Shown: piece after piece, positions 1 through 12,600 of the stretch | Layout of the letters: every line of letters begins with the position of its first letter | Position numbering within the stretch: the stretch's first letter is position 1 | DNA from: Ancylostoma caninum | Taxonomy: Eukaryota; Nematoda; Chromadorea; Rhabditida; Ancylostomatidae | Reading direction: 5' to 3' | Assembly (NCBI GenBank): GCA_037903475.1 | Contig: JBAJFG010000210.1 | Coordinates: 234,928 to 298,927 of the forward strand | Length of the DNA: 64,000 nt | The notes under the pieces: generated by a model | Database searches by the model: none | What the model saw: the letters and a program-made list of their open reading frames with translations, nothing else | Told to the model about the DNA's origin: nothing | Program-made: the position numbers and the translations under genes

Positions 1-865
1 CCATATGTGGAACATGGTTTCCGCACTGGTTTCATACCTTAAATCCCTTCTCGCGTAGATATGAGAGCAGACTGTATGAAAACAATAGAAAATGGCAACT
101 TCGATATGGAAACAGAGCGAATATGCACAACCCACACGTCCACGTATTATAAGGCATTTTGAGGCAGAAAAAAAATGATATATCGACTTTCTGACTTTCC
201 TCGGTCCGGAATCTGCTATTTTTCCCCATGGAGTCACAACTTCGTGTACACAAAACCGCTTGGAAAAATGTCTACCACAAATGAGGGGCCCTCCTACCTG
301 TCACTGTAACCACTAGTTCTTACCCACAGGTCAAAGAGAAATCTAAAAGCTGCAGAAAAGACTGGTGTGTGAATTTTGCACAAGTTGGAATATGTGAGGT
401 TACAACAGTCCAGAAGAACGTTTCGGCACTAACCATCGAGAAAATACAAGAACAAAGAAGTCAGAGTTAGTCTACTCGAATGAGCGAAATTCGCTAGATT
501 TTCCTATTGAGGGAATACCAGGAAACATGTTCACAAAGATGACGATGCTGAACGGCACAGCATCATCATTTCGGCAAACATCGGATGAAAATGAAGGATT
601 CCTTATGGTAACTAGCGCAGGGATCAAGAACTATCAATTTAGTTGGTTTCATCACCAGAATATGAGATGAAGAAGAGTTTTCACCGTAGCCGTTCCGGTA
701 TTGTAGCTTAAGTAGCGGCGAGTACTGATATCATAATGGAGGTGCACCTTGCGTTACCCGAAAATGACTGGTCGAATTGCACGTATTTCTAAGAGGTTTC
801 ACCTACATTTACTATGAAGGCGGATTGGCTAAGAATGGTAGACACAAACTCAGACAAAAGTCCGA
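1..865. other. No gene seen
   Basis: Presumed to lie within or beyond the 3' part of utx-1, but I could not pick out exons or JmjC motifs on the minus strand. Confidence 0.5.
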
Positions 866-937
866 TCGAGCGGGATGCGACATGGCTGCGAGCGGGCCCC
901 GGTAGAGCGGGCGGTAGCCATGTCGCGTCCCGCTCGC
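866..937. repeat. GC-rich hairpin
   Basis: GAGCGGGATGCGACATGGCT is inverted at 917-937 (AGCCATGTCGCGTCCCGCTC, one mismatch). The surrounding 864-1055 repeats GCGAGCGGG-type words. Confidence 0.75.
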
Positions 938-1344
938 ACAGTTGTCGTGGCCAGCTCGCAGGTATTACGGATCTTCTGTTGTCGCGGCCCGCTCGCCCGG
1001 GAAAATCCCGTGCGAGCGGGCTGCGACCCGTTCTAGTGGGGCCCGTTCGCACGGCACTTTTTTCTGAAAAGTCCTCGAACAAAAAAAAAACCAAAGCACA
1101 CTCCCTGATTTAAAAAAAAAACAGCACTCAAGGAAGTGAGATTTCGCCATATTCCGGAGTTATCTAATGTTGGATTAGCGCAAAACGTGCAAGTTATCCA
1201 CGAAATCAGAATGCCGTTTTCCGTGCGTGTTACCGCGCTCCGTTGACGCTCGTTACTCGCGCCACGCGGAAGTCAGAGGAGGGTGTGTATGTGACCGATC
1301 TTGCGTAACTTGGTGCAGTCGGACACCAAAAAGGCACTGTCCAT

Positions 1345-1465
1345 GGGAATACCTCCACAAATAAGAGACAATTCGATGTGTTCTACTCATTGTTGCGATT
1401 CTCTAGCAACCGATTATACGCTAGACGAGTTACTTCAGAAATGAAAATCCCTGTGAGTACTGTTT
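1345..1465. repeat. Remnant of element B
   Basis: The blocks TGTTGCGATTCTCTAGCAAC and ACTTCAGAAATGAAAATC resemble the right part of element B. Only about 120 bp can be aligned by eye. Confidence 0.4.
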
Positions 1466-1794
1466 ACTACATGCGTGCTCTCACTGAGAAACTATACATA
1501 GAATGATGCCTCAGTCCATGAAACTGTGCACCTCGATAATCGAACAAACACCTTGAGCATCACCGCTAACTATCACACCGAAATAAAAGTTTTCTAAGTT
1601 GGTTCACGGGCTCCTAGAACCGCATTCAGGTAAACCTAAATCATGTGCCTTCGAAAGAGGAATTCAAAAGCATAGAAACCGGTAAACTTGATGGTGAGAG
1701 GCCGAAACCCCACAGAAACGAAAAGAAGACATCTAAGTTATCGGATTTTGTAAGAAAAAAAGCGAATTTCTGTTGCAGGTCATTCATCGGTATG

Positions 1795-2033
1795 CATGGG
1801 AAAGAAGTGGGGTGTCTGCCGCTTTGGAGATCCAGATGGAAAATAAAAGTAATAAAAATATTAGTTATAATAATATATTGTCAGTATAAATTATATTAAA
1901 AATAACAATAAGAATAAAAAATGAAAAATAAACTAATACAACAGTTTTATTTGTATTGTAAACTAATTTCGAAAATTTGGCGAGCGATTCTCGGGGGGGG
2001 GGGCTGCGTCGCCACGGGCTGCGTCGCCACTGG
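1795..2033. mobile_element. Older copy of the 23.6-kb hAT-like MITE
   Basis: The AT-rich core, the block AATTTCGAAAATTTGGCGA, a G run and a CTGCGTCGCCACTGG-like right end match the 23571-23834 element. The left end is degraded, and the right end is partly duplicated (CTGCGTCGCCAC twice). Confidence 0.7.
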
Positions 2034-4158
2034 TCGGTACTAGGAAGAAGTTCGGGATGAACTGAGTGAAATTCGGTTATACTGAAGCGTTAGTGTTCAC
2101 CCTTTTCAGTGGAAACTTCCCTCACTCGTTTTGGAGTAACATCTGTCAAATCCCAACAAATTTGGGAAATGGGTCCTCGTGTGGAAATGTTGTTCACTTC
2201 TTTCATTGACAAATGAGAACAGCTTAAAATAAATACATATGGGAGTTGTGAATTACGCGATAATGACAGCGTGCTGGTTTTTCTCGGTAGCAATTCAGTG
2301 ATAGTAAATACATCTTTTTCGAAGAGGGCACCTAAATAATTAATGGCTTTTTCCACTAGAAAACTCTAGGCTGCCCGAGATAGACGTTCCAGAATTGACA
2401 GCGGAGATACATCAGCAATGATTATACATCCATGGAGGTTTATTCCGTCATGTTCGTGATATTAGGATAGCAAAGGATACAAATAATACGTATGAAAGCT
2501 TTGCCCCACACAGAAAAACACATAGTAAGCCGAAAAAAAACTGTGAAAAAGGGTTACTGAGGAAAAAGACGGCAAAGCATAGGAAATTGAGTCACACAGT
2601 GTGCAGAATACCAGAGACAAAAACTTAGTTATGCAGGGATCGACAATTTCAGCAGTAACATGTGAATTTTGCTAACCTTCCATGAGTAAATCAGAGCAAA
2701 ACATAAATGCGATCAATATAGCGCAAAAAACAAGGCAGTGTTTGGGCCTTGGCAGGATATTGATCGGCGGCAGCCATTTTTTTTCCGCCTCCTAGCGAAG
2801 AAAATGAACTAAGCTGCGCAGTTCTATAAGAAAAACACAACCAGCTACCTTAATGCTTCTTAATGTAAAACCAGGAGTGCAGGATGAATTTAATTAGGAG
2901 ATGTTAAACCATGGCGAAAAAAAAACGTCGTCATTTAAGCGAAACAGAGCAGGAAGCGAACGCTGCAAAAAGAAAAACTGCTGAAGAAAGCGATAGCTTA
3001 CACTGAATTCCCCTAGAAACAAGCTGTCTGATATCACAGTAATCGTGCATTTAACGCTCATTTCCACTGACAAGGAGACAAATACAAATGGATGCGGATA
3101 ATTGGTAATGCTCGCAATTTTATTTTCATAGAATATGAGGCAGTAAGTGGCGTCCAACGAGAGCTCAACAGTCAATGAATGAGTAAAATAAGAAATCTAA
3201 TAGGTGTTTCACATTGAGAAGAAGCAGCAGTAGTACAAGGAAAAAAAAAAACAATTCGAATGATTCTACTCGGCAGCTGGCCTAGATTTAATACCTTAAA
3301 AGGAATTTATCAAACAAGCAGTGTACCAGTTGCAGAAAACCCACGAAAAAAAAGCGAAAAAAAAACCAGTACGAAATTAGCGTGTATCCAAAGAGTGTGG
3401 CTTAGCGGGCGTCAAAGAACAAGCAGTATCGATTTGCTGCGGGCCTTTCCATATGACGCGGCCTTTGTCCCATCACTGCTGCATCGAGGTGAACGCCAAG
3501 CCTCAAACGCACATTCGCAGCCGCAAATGCCCACAGAACGAGCAGTTGCACTTGGGACGCACCGAAGATTCAAAGTACCCCCCCCCCCCACGCGAGCGTC
3601 ATCCACGATTCCGTGCCCGGCACCGAAAGAACGGGTCTTTTCGCTACAGAGCCGATGCTTGCACTTATCAATTAAACTTAACGATTGAGCACATAGTATG
3701 TACAAGAAAGACGCTAAGGTCACGATAAGCATCTACACCTTGTTCGCAGGGACTAATCCCATGTACATATGTATCCCATTTGTCGTACCTAACAGCTAAA
3801 TTGCTCTCGGAATTTCCATTTCGTTAACATGCAGCAGCCAAATAAAAATATTAATGTCAATTGATCTGTGCTGTAATTTGCTAATTTACTGCCTAACACT
3901 GAATTCATAAATTCCTCTTCATAAACGGTCCAGTAAACGTCGCCTTTCAAGTGAGTGATAATATTGCACACAGCGAAAGGGGTGGGGAGATGAGGGGGAC
4001 GTGGATGAAAAAGGAAGGGCCTACATTAAAAAGGGGCGGGAAATTTCAAAAGTAAAGCTGAAAATGATCTCAAATTCGAGTGACCAGAGATATTCAAATA
4101 CAGAAAAGCCCTGTGTTCGATCGTTTGACATGCTCTGAATTCATTCTGTGGTCACCAG
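2034..4158. other. No gene seen
   Basis: AT-rich with A and C homopolymers (3241, 3577). Short open frames on both strands lack recognisable motifs or paired splice sites. Confidence 0.5.
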
Positions 4159-4160
4159 TA

Positions 4161-5904
4161 CAGTGCGTTTCATACATATAGACAACTGCAAACGGACGCA
4201 GTCAAGAGTCAGGACCGCGGCGCGGCTCTATTGGGCAGAGTTACGGGAGCTCAGCATAGTGTGCGCCTGCGTCTCTGCCCATGAGAGCCACGCCGCGATC
4301 TCGACTCTTGTCTACGTACGTTTGGAGTTTCCTATAAGTATAGACGCACCCCAGAAAACGAGGGTACCCAATTCACCACAGCTCCTTGGAAAAGCTACAA
4401 ACGTCAATCAATTCGGCATGTGAGAAAACCTAAGTTTGCATTGTTTCACTTGTGATTATGGAAAATGCCAGAAAGATTTGGCAATTTGGCACCTCACATT
4501 TAAATGGACCGTTTCATAAGTATAGACGCAGTCTGTGAGAAAGTACAAATAAATCTTATCTTCGAGGGTAATAGTGGGCTCAATATTTTGATAAGAACTA
4601 GTGAGCATCTACAACGTAAATCTGCATTTCAAGGTGGATCACACCTTTCTGAGGCGAGGCTAGAGCAGTTAAAAGATGCACATGCTGTAGGTTTATGAAA
4701 TTGCAGGATTATCGGGTAGAGAGGAGTCTTCGGGATCCATCTGCAAATATGTACAGTATATTGACTCCTACAATCGAAGAAAGAATTTTGGTATTCTAAA
4801 GAAAACATTGCATCGAAAACTGCGTCGCATACCCGACCTAGACTCGAAGTCCGTGATGTACACCAACGGTGTCCGAGCCGCTCTGTTGGCTCCCTCATGC
4901 AATGCAAGGGTTGAAAAGGCATTTAATCGCAATACCAGCATTGCACATTGTTGTCTCCTTCTCATCCCTAAGGTTACCTGGTATCAAAAAGCCTCACGGC
5001 TTCGTTTCACCGGAGAGAACGTGATGATCGTCACGTCGAAAAAACTAGTTGGTTGTTTTGGACCTTTTGAAAGCTCGTAACATGTTTCACTGATTTTTCT
5101 GGGAAGGAAAAGCCTTATTTAGACTGTATTATAATGAACGCACGCTGCTCGGAAGTTATACAGGAAGAGTCAGACTACCCCAAAACGAGCACCTTCGGAG
5201 GCAGGCGCTCCCAAGTTAGAAATGGTTTCTCCCATAACGACATCCTCGATATTATTGCCACTTCCACATGTTCGAATTCCTCAAACCACAGGAGCACCTT
5301 TAATGTTCAATTTTTACATTTTCTTGCAGCGCACAGAAGGAGAAACCTCGCTTTCCCCCAAAAAATCGGCGTGACCTATACCAGTCGCTCAACAATAAAA
5401 AAAATACTTTGAGACGCTCTAGCTGATGATAGTGTTTGCCTCCTGGTACTAGCAACATTTAAGATCCCTGAGGCATCCTACCAGATGACATTCATGGCCG
5501 GAATCAAACATTTTCTGACAAAGCAAAGCTCGAAAAATCTATTGCCTGTACCAAGAACCTTTCTGACAGCCATTCGCTCGAAAGTATGGATAAATCTCAG
5601 CCAACCCATGTTTTCTGAGTTGTATGGAAATCATGAAGGCCTATCAACTACTAATCTGCTGTCGCGAGGAAGTTCCCGCTTGGATTTATTGGTTTTTGAA
5701 AGTACGTCTACACTTGTGAAACGGTCTCTTCCAGAGGGAAGTGCTCAATCTACTCATCTTTTCCCATGACTTCGGGTAAAACGACCGCAACCAAGGTTTT
5801 CAAGCACGCTGATTCGATTTACAGTCGTGGTGTTTTTCCAGAAAATTACGTGGGACTGTGTACCAGTGCTTTTTGGGGTGCGTCTATACTTATGAAACGC
5901 ACTG
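4161..5904. mobile_element. Tc-like DNA transposon with repeated terminal motif
   Basis: Flanked by TA (4159-4160, 5905-5906). Left end CAGTGCGTTTCATACATA is inverted at the right end (CTTATGAAACGCACTG). The motif TTTCATAAGTATAGACGCA recurs in direct orientation near 4328 and 4510 and in inverted orientation near 5703, in the manner of internal transposase sites of Tc3-like elements. I could not read a transposase; the interior is decayed. Confidence 0.65.
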
Positions 5905-6544
5905 TATACAGGTGATTTAGCAGTCTGCATTTTTTTTCGATTTGTTAAAAAGTTTGGAAACCACCTATACAATTTATGGGACTGTGAAAAAAAATAATAA
6001 CAATGTAATAAAAATCTTAGCCACATCGGCCGGCCACTCTACCGCTTTACTGTCGAAAAAAATCCTCCACGATGAGGGCTACCCGCATTTTGGGGAAATT
6101 ACTCTGCAGAACGTCAAGGAAAGAAGATAGATAAAGCAGAGTTGACGGTGTTACGCTTCCCCCTCGTTCTTCCAAAGAACCCGTTTTTGGTGAAGAAATA
6201 GGTCGAAAACTGTGCGAGAATCAAGGCTTGGATGAGCTACATTTCCAGCTTATTGAGCAGATATGTTGTGGCACAGCACTCTCCTTACATGGAAGATACG
6301 GAAGGGCCACTCATACTAGTCGTGGATGCAGCATGGATTGAGACGTTGTAATGTCGTCTTCAGAGTAAAATTAATTTCACTCAAAAACCGCGTATTCCAT
6401 ACATTGATAACTGGTAGGAGTTTATTCCATTGTTCAACAACACTTCCATTTGTCTTTACTGCATGTCGGAGCTGTCCAGTGAATTCTATCCGATTGGGGG
6501 GGGGGGGGGGGGCACGAAGAGGATTATGTTTTCCATTTGTGAAC
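5905..6544. other. No gene seen
   Basis: Repeat debris; a run of about 17 G at 6496-6512. Confidence 0.5.
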
Positions 6545-6911
6545 TTCGTGAAGAACTGTGAGGATCGGGACGGTGGTTGATGGTGGTTCTCTGTTGTACG
6601 TTTGATGTTCCACGGAACCCAGTCATTTTCAACTGCTTCTCAATAACAACTGTTGGCCATCGTCCAACGGCTGTTATTGAGAAGCAGTTGAAAATGGCTC
6701 TGCTCTGGTGATACAAGAAGCGCCTCCGGATTGTCATCCTTTCTTGCATGATACGGGTTACTAATAACCCCTTTCTCTCGATACACCATTCAATGATGCT
6801 GACAGTAGTCCTACTCTGGTTCAAGCAAAGTGGCTGACTCCAAGATAGGGAGAAAGGATCGTCTTTGATGGGCCTCAACAGTGACTCCGAAGTTGGTCTT
6901 TCGCTCTGCAT
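6545..6911 (-). pseudogene. Short fragment of an RTE 3' end with a foldback
   Basis: The minus strand resembles the 3' block of the RTE copy at 53.1-53.4 kb (SIIEWCIERKG against SVIERSIERV; similar DNA around the TGTTCCACGGA motif). Inside it 6624-6656 and 6665-6699 are inverted copies (TTTTCAACTGCTTCTCAATA and complement), which is not part of a normal RTE. A G run (6496-6512) lies just before it. Confidence 0.6.
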
Positions 6912-9503
6912 ACACGACAGTTCGTCAACGGTTAACGATGGCTCACAGTTCCGGCTGGATTATTGTGGTAAGAAGTGATTTTTCGCCCATTTTCATGCAC
7001 ACCACGCGATAGTCGTTCCAGAAAGTTGTGATTGCCGTGCCAAATAAACACATACGCCCCGCCTACATAACTTTCATGGACTCCTTAGAATGTCAAAGTA
7101 ACTAAAAATCTGCGCTATGGAACAAGGCTGACTCTGCTACCCGTGAAAGTTTGCTAGCTTTTCGTCTCAATATATTCAATTTTGCTTGTTGACCTGTTGT
7201 ATTCATTTCAACCATGACTCGTATTAGCCGCCATATGCCGTGGAAAACACTCACTCGCCAATAAACACTCGTCTTACACCTTAGGAGATGGCTCATACGA
7301 TGCTGCAACACTAGTTCGTAAATGATAGCACCGCTTGCTAAATGAATGACGTGAGTGCGTTCCAGTATACGACTTCTTGTATGTAGAGCAGTGTTTGGCA
7401 ATAGAAGTTTTATATATTTGATGGTTACGTGAATGACACTGGTGCACGTAACTATCGCTTCATTTCATGCACATTTTTTGTTGAGAAGAACATTTTTAAT
7501 CCAGAGAGGTCAAAATTAGAAAATTAGCGATATTCACAATCGGGTGGCGGTGATGAAAAACGATACAGTCTATTAGCTCACAGAGGGCGCCCGATCCGAC
7601 TTTGTCCGCAACTACGACTTCACCATTTTTAGGCTAAACGATCTATTTTTTGCACTGTTTTGATATCCATATGGTGTGGTTCCTTCCATTCTTATGTTTC
7701 CCCACTGCCATCCGCTAAAATATCCTTCCGACGCGTTCTGCAGGCAAAGTCGTAATTGCAGACAATGTCAGATCAGGCGCCATCTATGAGCTAATAGACC
7801 ATAGCTCGGTGACAGCTGCCAGCTGCTCAGCTAACCCTATTCAAATGCTGTCACGGCTACATCACACGACGCACATGTCAGAGTACCAGTTCCCCAAAGA
7901 ACGAGGGCTTTATACAGTTTTCAAATACAGGTTTTTTATACAGGTTCCCTTACACAGTACGGTTCGGCCTGGTCGAATGCGGATTTTTTTTTTCATAGCT
8001 TAGAAGCAGTACAAACGGAAATCTCCACCTATGGAGTCATTTGCCTTGTAATCCATTGCTAGAGAATAACAACAATGAGTGGAACACAAAGAATTGCCAC
8101 CTGGTTGTGGATATATTGCCATGGACGCTGATGTCAATGTGGACTCTCTGACGTCTGCCCGCGCCAGCTTACGCAGGCTCGGTCACTTGCACATGCGCGC
8201 TTGAAATTAGCGTGACGGAGTCCCTGAACGTCAAGCGGGCGCAATGAAGCGCTTAGAGAATAGCACCCCGTTTCCGTCCATTTCATTATAAAAAAAGTGC
8301 TGATGTAGAATGCATTGACAACTGTGATCTATTTGACCAATTCAACAGCAAAACCCAGTTTGAATTCCAGTGAAATAGAAATGAACTTTTCAATAATCAA
8401 AGGTGGACTGTAAAATATTGAGAATTTCAATAGTCCAAGTAGTGAAACACTGGCATTTTTGAGTTATTTGGATTCCGAAATGATATTGTTTCAAACATGA
8501 AGATAGTTGGATTTCCGTGCATACTGTCTGTTTTGCCCTTCACGCTCTCACATTCCCACAAGCTTTCATACGCTCTCTTTCTCTCTGACGTCTTTCCAAT
8601 TATCTTCCCTGGAGAAAAAGACTATAAAAGAATACCACTATTTTTGAAAAGAACGATTGGACGAATCATTCAAATGCTGTCTTTTTTGTCACCTGAAACA
8701 TTGGGTCGAATAACGTAGAATTTGAAACTGTGAACGGATGGTTCGATAGCAAAACCCCGTTTGGGTTTTAGTGAAATAGAAATGAACGTTGGTGTGGTGC
8801 TAATACAGCAACTTCCACATCCACTTCGCTTGTGACGAAATGTGGTAGCTTTCGACAAAAAATATAGTTTTATATTGAACTGCACGCGAGGTTAGTAGTC
8901 GATGTATTCAGGACGGCCTACATTTCGGAGCCATCTCCTTGTTCAGAGTCTCGTGATAGGGCTCCGATGGTGAGCACCGCCGGGGGACCATTCGCTAATC
9001 TCAATGATCGCGAGCAGGAAATCACAAGCGCAGTGTCCGAACATCTTCAGTTATTTAGTGACTACTAACTGTCGCCGACAACTTTCACTTCTACAGCACA
9101 GAAGAGCTTGCTTTGCTTTGTAATTGTTTTAACATATTCCCATGTCATACTTTTGTTTTACGCAATTTAGTAAACGTAATCTTCTATAATGTTCTATTGC
9201 TCCAGTATGAAAAAAAGTTCAAAAAACACTGAAAAATATATGCACGACTTGACAAAAAAAATCTGGCAAAACCCTGAATCCACAAAATACCCGCTCGAAT
9301 AAATAAACGGTGGGCGTACGCATCTATGAAACAAGATACGAAAATACGATTCCGTTTCATTATGTACTGACTCTCTGATCTTAAATGAAAACAGCCCATT
9401 GTACGAGCTTCGAGTTCGGATTGAAGTAGAGGTTTTATTTATGAAAAAACGGTGTGATGTACAAGTGAAAAAGCAAGCAACAAAATAGTACGTAAGCGGA
9501 TAC
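6912..9503. other. utx-1 downstream intron or beyond; no assigned exon
   Basis: Apart from the MITE at 7567-7800, a diverged direct repeat (GTGAAATAGAAATGAAC at about 8370 and 8772) and a possible interspersed repeat at 8885-9060 (ACATTTCGGAGCCATCTCC), I see nothing assignable. The next utx-1 exon (incoming phase 1) should be here or further left. Confidence 0.5.
7567..7800. mobile_element. MITE with long inverted ends
   Basis: About 234 bp. The left 57 bp (AGTCTATTAGCTCACAGAGG, GGCGCC, then the ACGACTT block) is inverted on the right (GGCGCCATCTATGAGCTAAT). About 80 percent identity by eye. No coding content; target site unclear. Confidence 0.65.
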
Positions 9504-9636
9504 CTGGGTTGAATTTGATAGCGTTTCGAAAACATGCAAGTGCATCGTTGAACTGTGCATGCACTTCATACAGCACTCCCAAATTCGTCCAAGCCGCACT
9601 ATGCTCCGGATCAAGTTCAACAGCGCAGACGAAAGC
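9504..9636 (-). CDS. utx-1: utx-1 exon 9
   Basis: 133 nt with a TTCCAG acceptor. It encodes [20 protein letters not shown] and [16 protein letters not shown], the last UTX TPR in order. It leaves in phase 1 at a GTATCC donor, so more exons must follow at lower coordinates. Confidence 0.92.
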
Positions 9637-12600
9637 CTGGAATACCCTAGAATAGCTTTTCTGGTTATACCATTTCAAATTATATTACTTAAGGAATAAG
9701 TCATGAATTTTCTCTCATAATCGAAAAAAACGAATGTTTCACTTTTTCGAAGTTTTTAAACAAAGTCGATAGGAAACATTGATATTGGGATAATATGGTG
9801 TGCATAATTCCTTGAAAACATGAAAAAAAACTACCTCCAATTCCATTATCCTATATAGATTTCTGGAACGACATTCATAGGAATGCAAGACATTTGGAAC
9901 TTCTTTCTCAACCAAACACGACATTCTATCACATTGCTACTGCGTTTGAGTATCTGAGATGCGATCCCAACCAATGCACTAACGGTCAGAGCAGGAGAAT
10001 CACTTCGAGCTATCCGCATCTAGCGAATATTCGAGTGAGATGGTCACAAATGATATGTTTCAGAGAGCACATTTTTACGGCAATTTTCCAACGCACCATT
10101 TGAATTTGGAATTTTCTTAGTTCTTTGCGGCAACCTCCATTCCATCATTCCCATCATAGGCTGCTGCTACATTCTTCGGGAAGCATATACAGTGTGTTTG
10201 GTAGTGATAAAGGCAACACTGGTTTAGATACGCATAAATTGGAGACCGACGACACTTCACAGCGCCAGCTACGCACCGCCCACAACCGATATGTACCCAA
10301 ATGCCGCATCGGAATGACCGAGATCACTATACTACTCAAGGAGTATAGCGGAAAGCATTATTCACATACACTGACGCAAATGCAAAAAAAAAACGTCTTT
10401 AATTGTCTTTATTTTCCCTTAGCTTCAAAATAAATTATTAACATCTATGTGGTAGCTGCAGCGAGAAGTACAAAAATGCTGAATAAAAAGCACCTGCAAT
10501 GCATCCATAGGTTGGTTTTGTTGATGGTATAAGACACCAATGCTACACCACGTGTCAGCGTCCGCCTCACTCTTGTCTATTGAATGTCTGTAGTTGAGGA
10601 ATGCTTCATGAGCCTATAATTAATAAGTAAGTCATGTCTCTCCTGATGTAGAAAGTAGAAATGGTGCACACTTCTCGTCGCGAAAAACACGAACTCTTTA
10701 CCTTGTTCAAGGTTTCTCCATAGCATCGTCCTAAGTAGTAATACGTCTTTCCGTTGACGGGTTCAAATTTCTTCGAATTCTGGAGAAAGTGTTCAGCTTC
10801 GTGAAGTCGACGAGCTCTTTCATCAGACTGTTCGGGGTAGTTAAAACGATAAGAAATCCAACCTGCAAGTTCTTATATGCAGTTGAAGAGATCCATTTGC
10901 GGACTGGCGTAAAATAATTAAATGCGCTAATGCAGGCAGAAGCAGCAGAAAAAGAGAACCCTTTTGCTCACGTGAAGTTTTTTCCTAAATGCGCACTGCA
11001 TTCTATTCAAAAGTAAATGCTAAGGAAACAAGCGAGTATGAGACGAAAACCTTTGCACAGCATGAGTTTACGCATGGAAGTGAGTTTGAAGGCAGATAAA
11101 CCACATGGTTACAACAAAATCGCGGAAATGTGGACATGAACGGTACGGTTAGCTTGTTATCTACCTAGAGAAACAGGTATCATCGCCACAGACTACTGCC
11201 GCCACGGAACTTCAACTTCCACAAGAATCGGCACTGAACATACAAACATTAATGAACGTAGAGAAACTGCAGGCCTTTTCTGTAACCGCTTGTATTCACT
11301 AGTTGTGTGGCAACCATAAGTCAGCCATCCAGTGTGACGGCTAAATTTTATCAGAAGTTCCTGCCTCTGCCATTTTATTAACCAGGCATGAATGAGAGGA
11401 TCCCAATCGCTCATCAGGTTTAAAGTTTTTCTTTTGCCATTATGACACCTCCACAAAATACTTAGAGTATTTGCATATTCAAGAGAAATCTAAAACGGCG
11501 TGTTTACTCGATCATAGTGAAGGGGATACTGGGCACCCAGAAGACACATGTGCATGTATTGCAGTCAAATCCGTTTCAATTGGTGTGCATTCGAAAACCA
11601 AAAGAGTATTCGTATGCAACGCCCCTCCGCTCAAGAAAGAACTAGTCAAATACGTATCGTTTACAAATGATCGTACCTAGTTGCCTGTTAACTGCTGCGA
11701 TGAGTCTCGTCTGCTCCTGAGTGTATTGCCGGTCCTGCTGATGGTTCTGTGACTCAGCAAGCTAGAATGAAAGGATCTTCATTTCACTGTAACTGTTATG
11801 AAAACCATTAGCAGAGCAGATGAACGAATAACCCAACTTCAAATGGATTATCATCAATGATGGATAAACTTTAATGTATTAGATGTTAACATAAGTCATT
11901 GCGCTTTTTCAGTTGCGATTTTTTTCCGACTCAATGTCGTTTTTCCGCAAAGCGCTTTATATCTTCTGAAAGCGCTTTTTTTGCTCTACAACACTATTGT
12001 CATGAGGTTTCACAGGGTTTTGAATTGCTTTATTTTCAGGCTTAAGGAGAAAAACGAAAATTTCCGGTAAACACCTTTTTCTTCTTGTATTCAGCAGAGA
12101 CCAGAAAACACCGGGTACTATTTGAATGTGTAAGCTCCGTACAGTATAACAATACAAAGGCGGAAGAAAGTCAGCAATGGAACTGCTACACGGCCAGTTT
12201 GGCGATGCTGGCAAGAATAGAGTCCGACGTCATTATGAGGTAAGATGACAAGACCGTTACGATTCGACCATTTCAGCAGGATTACCTCAGTTGTTTCGTA
12301 ACGTTAAAAAGTATAATGTTCATCTGGACTATAACACCCCTCTGGGGCAATTCCCAGCTGTTTATGGAAGAAATCTGTTCGGTCAAGTGGTTGGTTTCAT
12401 TGAGACCAAATGTGCCTGATTTGAGCTCGGAAAATCACTGACGACCGGTCATTTCACGGAAAACATCTCTTCCATACTTAGTAGAGGTCGCTTGCCTAGT
12501 TTTGATGGCCTTTCGAGCTCTAACTGAATGCCAGGATAGGTAGTTGTCGGCTGCGCTGTTTTTCATTGGCTCATTGCTCTACTCCGCAGGCTTAAAACTT

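Noticed and set aside
3789..3971. Minus-strand frame with HLKGDVYWTVYEEEF
   Set aside because: Protein-like but no splice sites in phase and no known motif.
7102..7401. 99-codon minus-strand frame with AKLNILRRKASKLSRV, considered as the next utx-1 exon
   Set aside because: No good acceptor, no clear similarity to the post-TPR part of UTX, and the phase was not convincing.
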